Shown here: in pieces, positions 34,104 through 40,595 of the stretch
Numbering within the stretch: position 1 is the stretch's first letter
Layout: every line of letters starts with the position of its first letter
Source of the DNA: Candidatus Helarchaeota archaeon
GTDB lineage: Archaea > Asgardarchaeota > Lokiarchaeia > Helarchaeales > HEL-GB-A
Length of the DNA stretch: 40,595 nt
NCBI GenBank assembly: GCA_013375405.1
Contig: JABXJU010000009.1
Location: 1-40,595, forward strand
Direction: 5' to 3'
Notes under the pieces: generated by a model
Told to the model about the DNA's origin: nothing
The model's database searches: none
What the model saw: only the letters and a program-made list of their open reading frames with translations
Position numbers and translations under genes: made by a program

Positions 34104-34785
34104 TTGTCGACAATGATTGATTTTCATATACATTCTTACTTCTCTGATGGCGATCAAACACCCAAAGAAATCCTAGAAGTTGCCTTACGACGCAGACTTT
34201 CAGCTATTGCTATAACTGACCATTGTGATATATCTGGGCGATTTATGTACTTACGCGATGTATCTGAACCACGCCCTTTACATGAATATATCGATGAAAT
34301 CCAAGGGCTACTACCAAATGAATTTGTTCAAATTTTTGTAGGTCTGGAAATCTGTAACTTCTCCAAACCCACTAATTATCCTCCTGAATTCTCAAAACTT
34401 GATTTCCTTTTAGTTGAAACCCCCTGCACAAACTCCACAATATAAACCTTTTAATCCAGTCGAAGAGGCAATCAAACTAAAAAATGAGTTTTCATTACCT
34501 GTCGGATTAGCTCATCCTACTTTATATGATATTGAACAAAATATTGATCAAATCGATCAATATAACCTTTTTATTGAATTAAATATTGACAAACTCCTTG
34601 TACCAGCTGCAAAGCAAAACCATATCCTCCAGCGAATTGCTGAGCTTTTACATTCGACCTCAAAGATTCAACTTTCCATTGGGAGCGATGCGCATACTAT
34701 ATTTCTTATTGGTGCAGTGAAACCTATTTGGGATTTCGTAGTAGAGAACAATTTCCATAACAGGCTCATTCTGATTTCTGAATGA
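34104..34785 (+). pseudogene. PHP-domain metal hydrolase split by a +1 frameshift
   Basis: Two overlapping frames together give one PHP-domain phosphoesterase. The first (34104-34445) carries FHIHSYFSDG, ITDHCD and VGLEIC; the second, from 34414, carries LAHPT and SIGSDAHT. All metal-binding residues are therefore present, split between the frames. The break is at the CCCCC run (34420-34424): removing one C joins LLVETP directly to AQTPQYKPFNPVEEA. The start is TTG 34104 or ATG 34113. It could be a recent pseudogene, a sequencing error in the homopolymer, or a genuine programmed shift. PHP enzymes hydrolyse phosphate esters such as histidinol phosphate or nucleotides. Confidence 0.8.
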
Positions 34786-34850
34786 GACATAAGATTGAAT
34801 AGATGTGTTATAGTCTTAAATCATTTTTAATAAAAATAGTTTTTATTTCG

Positions 34851-34860
34851 AAAAAAAAAA
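34851..34860 (-). terminator. T10 tract ending the SDR pair transcript
   Basis: Ten A on the plus strand (T10 on minus) about 17 nt after the stop of the minus-strand SDR at 34877. It is a good candidate for an archaeal oligo-T terminator. Confidence 0.5.
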
Positions 34861-34876
34861 GTGGTTAATTTAAAAA

Positions 34877-35716
34877 TTATAGTGCTAATCCGCCACTGTA
34901 AATCATCCATTGTCCCGTCATATAGTGGGCATCACGCTGGCATACCGATGCGAAGAAATTGGCGACGTCTTCAGGCAATAGCGGGTCTTCACGATGCTTG
35001 CACATCGGAATACCTGCTTTATAAAAATTCTTTACCTCATTTGGATCTTTACCTCTGACCATCTTCATATCTACCATCTTCTGCCCCATTATATCGATTT
35101 CCCCATGTGGTGCAACTAACCGCGTCCAGACTGCGCTAAATCCAACCACGTTCACTGCAATATTATCGGATGCTAATTCGCGAGCGGCTGTTTTTGTGAG
35201 CCCGACCAATCCCGCTTTTGCGGAAGCATAGTTGATTTGAGCTGCATTCCCTTGAATACCTGCTACGCTGGATACATTCCAAATGCACCCATACTTTTGT
35301 TCCTGCATGACAGGCGCAACAGCTTTAATCATATTGAAGGATCCCACAAGAACAACATTAATAACGATATCCCACCAGGCCTCACTTAACGTATGAGCGG
35401 GTTTATCTAGCGTTAAACCAGCATTATTAATGAGGATGGTGACACCACCAAGTTCTTTCTTAGCAGTAGATACTGCTGCTTCACAGTTCTCATACTTTAC
35501 AATATCTCCTGTTTCCCTACTGGCGACTACTGCTACTTTCACATTGGGATTTTTATTTTTACATTCCTTTGCTGTCTCATTTGCTTTATCGGTATCTAAA
35601 TCCATAATTAATATATTTGCACCTTCTTCTGCAAATTTTAGGGCAATAGCTTTTCCAATTCCTTGAGCTCCCCCCGTAATGATTGCAGATTCACCTTTTA
35701 ACTTATCAACCATCAT
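34877..35716 (-). CDS. Short-chain dehydrogenase/reductase (SDR), catalytic member of a pair
   Basis: A 279-aa SDR with TGGAQGIG at 14-21, NNAG at 97-100, and catalytic Ser150, Tyr163 and Lys167 (YASAK). A longer loop near the C-terminus (NFYKAGIPMCKHREDP) precedes the usual MTGQWMIYSGG. Its ATG is preceded by GGAG; the stop of the upstream SDR lies three bases before the ATG, so the two are translationally coupled. The pair might be a heteromeric dehydrogenase in which this subunit is the active one. The substrate is probably a hydroxyacyl-CoA, inferred from the neighbouring dehydratase/reductase-type genes. Confidence 0.9.
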   Translation of the reverse strand: MMVDKLKGESAIITGGAQGIGKAIALKFAEEGANILIMDLDTDKANETAKECKNKNPNVKVAVVASRETGDIVKYENCEAAVSTAKKELGGVTILINNAGLTLDKPAHTLSEAWWDIVINVVLVGSFNMIKAVAPVMQEQKYGCIWNVSSVAGIQGNAAQINYASAKAGLVGLTKTAARELASDNIAVNVVGFSAVWTRLVAPHGEIDIMGQKMVDMKMVRGKDPNEVKNFYKAGIPMCKHREDPLLPEDVANFFASVCQRDAHYMTGQWMIYSGGLAL

Positions 35717-35719
35717 ATC

Positions 35720-36469
35720 TCACTCTCCTGAAATAGTATAACTGCCTCCAAATGCATCGATTGTTGCCGCATTAATTGCAGTAGCATCATCGGATACTAG
35801 AAAGACAATTATATTTGCAATATCTTGTGGCATACTAATCACGCCCGCGAATGGATTACCTAAACTCAAGGCTTTATGAGCTATTTTTCCTTGTCCTTGC
35901 TTTGCGTACTCTCCTTTGAATTTTATAATTCCCGGATTAACTACATTTACTCTTACATTAGGAAACCTGGACCATTCCCTTGCCATGCACTTTGTTAAAC
36001 CATAGAGACCCGCTTTTACCGATGAATACGCCGCGAGTCTTGGTGCGCCGGCTGCACCTGCTAAGTTCCCTATATTAATAATACGTATAGCTTGTTGAGC
36101 TTTCACTGTTGGATAAATCGCCGCAAGTGTATGCCAGATGGTTTTCAGATTCATATCCGCCACTTCTATGAATTCCTCAGTAGTCACTTCAAGGAGACGT
36201 TTCTTTGGTCCTCCAAAGTCCTCGTTATTAATCAGGATATCAATCTTACCGCCACCCTTTTCGAGCACGGTTTGGATCATTTTGTCTGCATCTTCCCTTT
36301 TTCGTAAATCTCCAACGATTTTTTCGCCAGGGATACCTTCTAGTTTCGTTGCATCATCGTCTTGCACAAAAACTTTAGCGCCTTCTTTCTCTAATAGCTC
36401 CGCAGTGGCTTTCCCAATTCCGCCACCAGCGTATGCTACTAAGGCGACTTTACCATCTAATTTTCCCAT
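35720..36469 (-). CDS. Degenerate SDR lacking catalytic Ser, non-catalytic partner?
   Basis: A 249-aa protein with an SDR fold but eroded active-site motifs. Tyr148 and Lys152 (YSSVK) remain, while the catalytic Ser is Asn135 (NIGNLAG). The first Gly of the Rossmann motif TGxxxGIG is lost (AYAGGGIG), and NNAG reads NNED. The start is ATG 36469, with AGGTGAAAG just upstream; GTG 36481 falls inside that Shine-Dalgarno. It is followed three bases later by a complete SDR, as in BbsC/BbsD of anaerobic toluene degradation, where one subunit of a heteromeric SDR is inactive. That analogy is inference. Confidence 0.85.
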   Translation of the reverse strand: MGKLDGKVALVAYAGGGIGKATAELLEKEGAKVFVQDDDATKLEGIPGEKIVGDLRKREDADKMIQTVLEKGGGKIDILINNEDFGGPKKRLLEVTTEEFIEVADMNLKTIWHTLAAIYPTVKAQQAIRIINIGNLAGAAGAPRLAAYSSVKAGLYGLTKCMAREWSRFPNVRVNVVNPGIIKFKGEYAKQGQGKIAHKALSLGNPFAGVISMPQDIANIIVFLVSDDATAINAATIDAFGGSYTISGE

Positions 36470-36598
36470 TTTTTCTTTCACCTAATTTTCTAAATACTTA
36501 CAATTTGTAACGATTTTCTGAAATAAGACCGACTTATTTCTTGTTTTGAAAGTATGATTTTACGTTAGAGTGAACCAATTTTATACTTTTTCTTCATT

Positions 36599-36608
36599 AA
36601 AAAAAAAA
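36599..36608 (-). terminator. T10 tract after the 385-aa gene
   Basis: Ten A on the plus strand, T10 on minus, about 98 nt after the stop of the 36706 gene. It separates the reductase-type transcript from the SDR pair, so the two may be distinct units. Confidence 0.45.
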
Positions 36609-36705
36609 TGAGTGCAATGAATCATTAAGTTATTTACAAAATTTCACCCGGTAAAGACAAGCAAGAAGATTCTCATACAGGATTAGTTTCAATAGATTCA
36701 ATACC

Positions 36706-37863
36706 TTATTCAAATTTGGTAGTTCGTCCGATCCCTCGTGAGATAATTTTTTGGGAATCTATTTTTTCTTCTAGGGGTGTCTCATGGGTCACATCTAGGA
36801 ATACACCTTCAAGCATTTCATCTACATCTATTCCCAAATCTTCTAATTGTATCCAGCCTTCAGAATATTTCCAATCGAAGGTCTCATTTTCATAAGTTGC
36901 TTTATCTTTTAAGTTGGGAGGAACTGCGGTTATGGTTTGCAATGGCCTGGGAATTCCAGTTGTAGTTGTAAATGATATATAGGCTTGATGATAGAATTCC
37001 GGCATATCAGTCTTTATGCCTTGTTTTATTTCCTCCTCCATCCCGAGTAAATATAATTTATGTCCTGAGAAAAGCCCATTAACTTTCAATTGCCAGCCTA
37101 AACGACCCATTGCAATGATGGTGGCGATTAACGGAGGCCATGGCGTATATCCCATCCACGAATCAGGGAGTCCATATGTCTTTTTTGCGCTGATTCCATC
37201 CCAGATGGCAGAAAACGCTTCCCAGGAGCTCGGTTCGAAGCCCACACTCACTGCAGAGCTCAACCAGATCTGACATGCCATATAAGAGGCACTGGTCCAT
37301 TGGGGAGTACGTTCGTTTCGAACGTCTTTGAGTATATCTATTATTCGATGACCAGCTCTGTTCATATTGAAATGAAATCTTTTAGGAATCTCTTTCAATT
37401 TATAACCCAGTTTTTGGTGTCGGCGTTCTAGCAGTTCATCTTCAGAATCAACTACCCACCAATCGACGGGAATTCCGTCTTCTACATGTCCATCTATAAT
37501 TAAAATGAGTTCTTCCGATTCATCATCAAGAGCGATATACGAAACATCCGCGGATTCACCATAGAGTAATTTCATTGTCCCTTGTTGGAGATCCGCCCTA
37601 ATGCAGCCCAGCGGCGGAAACATTGGATACGAAATGACCTTTTCAGGATTTTTAATTTTACCTTCTACTGTTTCCCTCGCGGTTAGAATGGTTTCATCTA
37701 GTCGAAGTTTCATTAGTTGATATAGAGAGATCTTCCCCCACCCTAAGACTTGATAAAAAACCTCCCAGCCCATCGCTTCATACATCCGCCAGAAATGGCG
37801 CCCCAAAGGCCAAAATGCTTTGGTAGCAAACTTATCTGGGATGTCGCCGTATGTATAACTCAA
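36706..37863 (-). CDS. Trp-rich 385-aa protein, unknown function
   Basis: A 385-aa soluble protein with no motif I recognise. It is rich in Trp, Tyr and Phe (AFWPLGRHFWRMYEAMGWEVFY near the N-terminus; GIPVDWWVVDSED; GYTPWPPLIATI). Single Cys residues (CIRAD, ACQIWL) do not form a clear metal site. The start is TTG 37863 with AGGGT about seven bases upstream. A dyad symmetry lies about 40-75 nt upstream. It lies downstream of the two reductase-type genes on the same strand, so a role in that pathway, perhaps substrate binding, is likely but unproven. Confidence 0.65.
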   Translation of the reverse strand: MSYTYGDIPDKFATKAFWPLGRHFWRMYEAMGWEVFYQVLGWGKISLYQLMKLRLDETILTARETVEGKIKNPEKVISYPMFPPLGCIRADLQQGTMKLLYGESADVSYIALDDESEELILIIDGHVEDGIPVDWWVVDSEDELLERRHQKLGYKLKEIPKRFHFNMNRAGHRIIDILKDVRNERTPQWTSASYMACQIWLSSAVSVGFEPSSWEAFSAIWDGISAKKTYGLPDSWMGYTPWPPLIATIIAMGRLGWQLKVNGLFSGHKLYLLGMEEEIKQGIKTDMPEFYHQAYISFTTTTGIPRPLQTITAVPPNLKDKATYENETFDWKYSEGWIQLEDLGIDVDEMLEGVFLDVTHETPLEEKIDSQKIISRGIGRTTKFE

Positions 37864-37900
37864 AAAGAATACCCTGCCAATTTTTAAATCTCTTATTCTA

Positions 37901-37937
37901 CTATTTATAACAACACTATAACATTGTTATACAATAG
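37901..37937. promoter_or_regulatory. Inverted repeat upstream of the 385-aa gene
   Basis: CTATT+TATAACAA (37901-37913) and TTGTTATA-C-AATAG (37924-37937) form a 13-bp dyad with one bulged base and a 10-nt spacer. It sits just upstream of a TATA-like stretch (GATTTAAAAATT on minus, about 37880-37891), a good place for an activator site. Confidence 0.5.
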
Positions 37938-38026
37938 AAAAAAGAAAAAACCCGCTCATTAAACAACTCACAACCTCAGAAATGCCCTGAAGTTCTGTTA
38001 TTAGTTTCAATCTTTATAAAAAAGAG

Positions 38027-39322
38027 TTATTCTAGTGATTGAAAAAATAATTTGAGTTTTCGCTTGATTTCCCGTGATGAAATAGGTCTCGAATCAACAC
38101 AATCTACCTCAAAGATTAGGCAGGGAATACCTAATTCTTCTTCGATAATTTCTTTCATCAAGATCGCTATTGCGTGTGAGTGCTTGCAACCTATATGTCC
38201 TCCATATATGGCACAATCTGCAGCATAATCTTTACCAATTCGGAGCAAGTCATCAATATAATATTCTGCTGGTCCTCTGCTTTGTCTTCCCATTGGTGTG
38301 TCCAATACTTGAGCTGCAAGCCCCTCAAAAATTGTCTCATCGTTTTTCATATTTATTATTTGACTCGTTGCATAGCCCATCATGTCCATTACAACTACAG
38401 CACCAAATTTTCGCTCCAGCCAATCAAATAAAAGTGGTTCAAAAAATATCGGGAGGTAAACCCACATGACGCGGTGCTTTTCTTCCAATCCTCGAGCTTC
38501 TAAGGCCCCCTGTTTTTTCTTAACCCTTTCTTTAGCCATATCCCGTATATATTTAACAAATCCTATAGGTTCTGGTAACCCTCCCGAAATTAATTGAATT
38601 CCAAAGAGGTTGAACGCTGCCATAGATGGAAGTGGTGCAGGTTTTGCTCTCATTAATTCCATTGTATCTAATGTTAGCTGACGAGCTTGATTAGAGTTCT
38701 GAATAGTAGTGATGAAGCGATTATGGTCCATTTTTCGATCGATTCTTTCCTCTAGCCAGGTGACGAGATTTTTTAATTGTTGTGCGACATATGGGAGCGT
38801 ATGGGGATTATAAAATTTATTTGACGGATCATGATGCCAATAAGGAATATCAACGGTATAGACAGGCGCCTCACTATAGATTTGATTTAAAACTTGATAT
38901 TGAGCGTTTGTGGAATCACAAGGCTGACTTCCATAAATTATATAATCTGGATAAGGAGCTTCTCCCAACATACTAGCTCCGATCCATACTTTCTGAGCAT
39001 TACATTGAAATTGATCAATTCCATGTTCTTCTGCTATATCAATGTATTTAAGACCGGCATTCGCAAAAGAAAGTGAGATGCTTCCTAATTCCTGATTCAT
39101 GGGATAGCAGTCCATGGCATATATAATCTCTGGTGGAAAGCAGAAGTTTATCATAATAAGTGGTTTATGTTCTTTTTTAGCAGTGTGAATATCTTTGAGA
39201 TATTTAAGTATAGTACCTGCGTATTGGGAACCTGGTCGTTCTGTTTTTTTGATAATATCAATTGCCAATTCCATGTAATGTAGAATTGTGTCCCACAACA
39301 CGAATTGTTTTTCATTTTCCAA
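38027..39322 (-). CDS. 2-hydroxyacyl-CoA dehydratase/benzoyl-CoA reductase-type subunit (HgdB/BcrB-like), larger
   Basis: Longest frame 436 aa from TTG 39337; I prefer TTG 39322 (431 aa) because GAGGGT lies about seven bases upstream. It matches the 2-hydroxyglutaryl-CoA dehydratase D-component family, whose two-subunit Fe-S enzymes use ATP-driven electrons to dehydrate or reduce acyl-CoA. In the 436-aa numbering, candidate cluster Cys residues are 66 (FCFPPEIIYA), 112 or 140 (GSQPCDSTN) and 384 (GGHIGCKHSH). The class is clear, but whether it is a dehydratase or an aromatic reductase is not. Activator ATPase genes are not adjacent. It overlaps the Shine-Dalgarno of its partner's stop. Confidence 0.87.
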   Translation of the reverse strand: MENEKQFVLWDTILHYMELAIDIIKKTERPGSQYAGTILKYLKDIHTAKKEHKPLIMINFCFPPEIIYAMDCYPMNQELGSISLSFANAGLKYIDIAEEHGIDQFQCNAQKVWIGASMLGEAPYPDYIIYGSQPCDSTNAQYQVLNQIYSEAPVYTVDIPYWHHDPSNKFYNPHTLPYVAQQLKNLVTWLEERIDRKMDHNRFITTIQNSNQARQLTLDTMELMRAKPAPLPSMAAFNLFGIQLISGGLPEPIGFVKYIRDMAKERVKKKQGALEARGLEEKHRVMWVYLPIFFEPLLFDWLERKFGAVVVMDMMGYATSQIINMKNDETIFEGLAAQVLDTPMGRQSRGPAEYYIDDLLRIGKDYAADCAIYGGHIGCKHSHAIAILMKEIIEEELGIPCLIFEVDCVDSRPISSREIKRKLKLFFQSLE

Positions 39323-39337
39323 TTTAATAACCCTCAA

Positions 39338-40477
39338 TCATTCTAATACTTCCATAAATGCTTGAACCCTCGTTTTCATCTGACCTATATTCGCAGTAAC
39401 ATATTCTCGTTCAAGATTTAAAAGAGGAATACCCAGTTCTTTGAACGGTTTTTCTGTCATGAACCGTTCAGCAGTCCAGAAATCGCAAAACTTCATAGTT
39501 TCCAAAATCACTCCATCAACGTGGAATTCTTTGATCATTTTAAGCACGAATTCCTTACGAACTTTGTAATCACTCCCTCTATCAATCATCCGAGGACATG
39601 GACTTTTCCGAAGGTATTTAACTGCAAGGTTTTCTAAAGGATTCTCCGAAGTATCAGGCATATTCCAGAAATAACGGGCCCCAAAGCACAGAGAATCGGT
39701 TACAACTAATCCCCCTAAATCCTCAATGATTTTCACATAACTTGGGTCGTCCAATATACTTCCTATAAGCATGAGGCGAGGTTTCCCTTCTATCCCTTCT
39801 CTATTAACGATTTCTTTTAAAATTTGCTTGAGTAAATTATTAAAATCTTCTTTTGGAATTGCGGAAGCTGCAGTTGTTATTGTCAAGGCTTCAATACCAC
39901 TAAGTTTTGGGGCTTCAATTTTTCTAAATTCATACAATTCCGTTAAAAGATGTCGCATTTCATTATAAATTTGAATTGAAGATCTAAGTTTTTCCTCAGT
40001 AATTTGAACCTGAAACTTTTTTTCTAGACTAGCTTTAAAATTTTTGAGTTCGTTAATAAACCAATCCACGGCTTCTTCATCCGTATGATGTGGAATACTG
40101 AGAAAGTATAAATATGGTGTTTTAACTTTATATTTCCAATTATCATATAGACGTCTCATGTGGTCACAACTATTAAACGCCACTAGTCCATCAAGAAACT
40201 CGTATTGATTCTGTAATGCCTTATCTAGAATAAATTTTGCGGACGAACAATTTAATCTAGATAAATAAGCATCCCCATATGTAGTTTCTTTATGTCCACG
40301 GGCAGTAATTCGAACTGGGAGTATATTCGCAGCATGAATAATTTCATCAGGAATGTAGGAACAAAAGTACCCCACAACTTTCCCCGTTTCTTTCCATTTA
40401 ATAATCCACGGATTAGGCAAAGGCGCAGCTGCAGAATTAATTTTCTTCATTAGATCCTCAAACATGATAATACACAT
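39338..40477 (-). CDS. 2-hydroxyacyl-CoA dehydratase/benzoyl-CoA reductase-type subunit (HgdB/BcrC-like), smaller
   Basis: A 379-aa member of the same D-component superfamily as the next gene. Conserved-position Cys residues are Cys39 (GYFCSYIPDE), Cys77 (LNCSSAKFIL), Cys104 (NSCDHMRRLYD) and Cys331 (KFCDFWTAE); a subset would hold a [4Fe-4S] cluster. It should pair with the larger subunit as in BcrBC, HgdAB or FldBC. The stop TGA abuts the downstream TTG. ATG 40477 is chosen as the first start; ATG 40465 or 40450 are alternatives since no Shine-Dalgarno is evident. It is the first gene of the minus-strand run. Confidence 0.87.
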   Translation of the reverse strand: MCIIMFEDLMKKINSAAAPLPNPWIIKWKETGKVVGYFCSYIPDEIIHAANILPVRITARGHKETTYGDAYLSRLNCSSAKFILDKALQNQYEFLDGLVAFNSCDHMRRLYDNWKYKVKTPYLYFLSIPHHTDEEAVDWFINELKNFKASLEKKFQVQITEEKLRSSIQIYNEMRHLLTELYEFRKIEAPKLSGIEALTITTAASAIPKEDFNNLLKQILKEIVNREGIEGKPRLMLIGSILDDPSYVKIIEDLGGLVVTDSLCFGARYFWNMPDTSENPLENLAVKYLRKSPCPRMIDRGSDYKVRKEFVLKMIKEFHVDGVILETMKFCDFWTAERFMTEKPFKELGIPLLNLEREYVTANIGQMKTRVQAFMEVLE

Positions 40478-40595
40478 TTTTTAATATCTACAATAACTCT
40501 AAATAAATTAATTATATATTTTAGAAAAATTTATTTATTTGCTAAAAAGAACTAAATTGTTAGTTATTGGTGCGTGGCAAAAAATGGAAGCACAA
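40478..40595. other. 118-nt end of window, no gene seen
   Basis: AT-rich leader of the minus-strand reductase-type gene, probably holding its promoter. No gene is visible before the window ends. Confidence 0.35.

Noticed and set aside
1..40595. CRISPR array, tRNA, rRNA, integrase or transposase
   Set aside because: I saw no regular spaced repeats, no TPsiC-type tRNA block and no DDE or tyrosine-recombinase gene.
1..40595. Eukaryotic-signature genes that would prove an Asgard origin
   Set aside because: No small GTPase, ESCRT, actin or ubiquitin-like gene was found, so the Asgard suggestion stays inference.

Overview
This window looks like chromosomal DNA of an AT-rich archaeon with an acyl-CoA-based anaerobic metabolism. 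The archaeal signs are Shine-Dalgarno sequences of the GAGGTGA type before many starts, frequent TTG/GTG starts, poly-T terminators, a MjaI-like restriction-modification (RM) pair, an ADP-forming acyl-CoA synthetase subunit and a surface protein with a PGF-CTERM-like tail. The repertoire (many short-chain dehydrogenases (SDRs), alpha/beta hydrolases, a C45 acyltransferase, 2-hydroxyacyl-CoA dehydratase/benzoyl-CoA reductase-type subunits) would suit an Asgard (Lokiarchaeia-like) archaeon. That placement is inference: no eukaryotic-signature gene, rRNA or tRNA is visible to confirm it.

Layout. 1-4.9 kb: the tail of a DUF4177-like gene, two alpha/beta hydrolases alternating with two SDRs, and a small membrane protein. 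4.9-11 kb: mostly minus-strand genes of poorly known function (cyclophilin-like protein, 4-TM coiled-coil protein, multi-pass membrane protein, membrane-inserted M28 peptidase, Arg-rich Cys-motif protein, several small proteins). 11-16.6 kb: an alpha/beta hydrolase with an apparent ATT start, a short-form alpha-glucan phosphorylase, a CrtC/AttH-like protein, a C-terminally anchored surface protein and an enoyl-CoA hydratase. 16.6-19.05 kb: a very AT-rich island with a DNA methyltransferase and a MjaI-type endonuclease, bracketed by perfect 16-bp direct repeats. 19-23.7 kb: a radical SAM protein, a terpenoid-cyclase-fold protein, an NAD-dependent epimerase and small membrane proteins, one with a stop at codon 4. 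23.9-26.6 kb: acyl-CoA synthetase alpha-type protein and zinc alcohol dehydrogenase, divergent. 26.6-30.6 kb: flavodoxin, divergent from a run of haloalkane-dehalogenase-like hydrolase, ferredoxin-domain protein and C45 acyltransferase. 30.6-34.8 kb: TPR-like membrane protein, SDR, D-aminoacylase-type amidohydrolase and a PHP hydrolase broken by a +1 frameshift in a C5 run. 34.9-40.5 kb: a minus-strand catabolic block of two 2-hydroxyacyl-CoA dehydratase/benzoyl-CoA reductase-type subunits, an unknown Trp-rich 385-aa protein, and two adjacent SDRs of which one has lost the catalytic Ser and part of the Rossmann motif.

The genes suggest a heterotroph that activates, reduces, dehydrates and oxidises acyl-CoA compounds, using flavodoxin/ferredoxin electron carriers and glycogen-type reserves. 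The most promising candidate system is the 34.9-40.5 kb block: a two-subunit Fe-S reductase/dehydratase with a possibly heteromeric SDR pair, no activator ATPase in view, and an unrecognised partner. The second is the repeat-flanked RM island. All calls come from reading the sequence; no database search was run.
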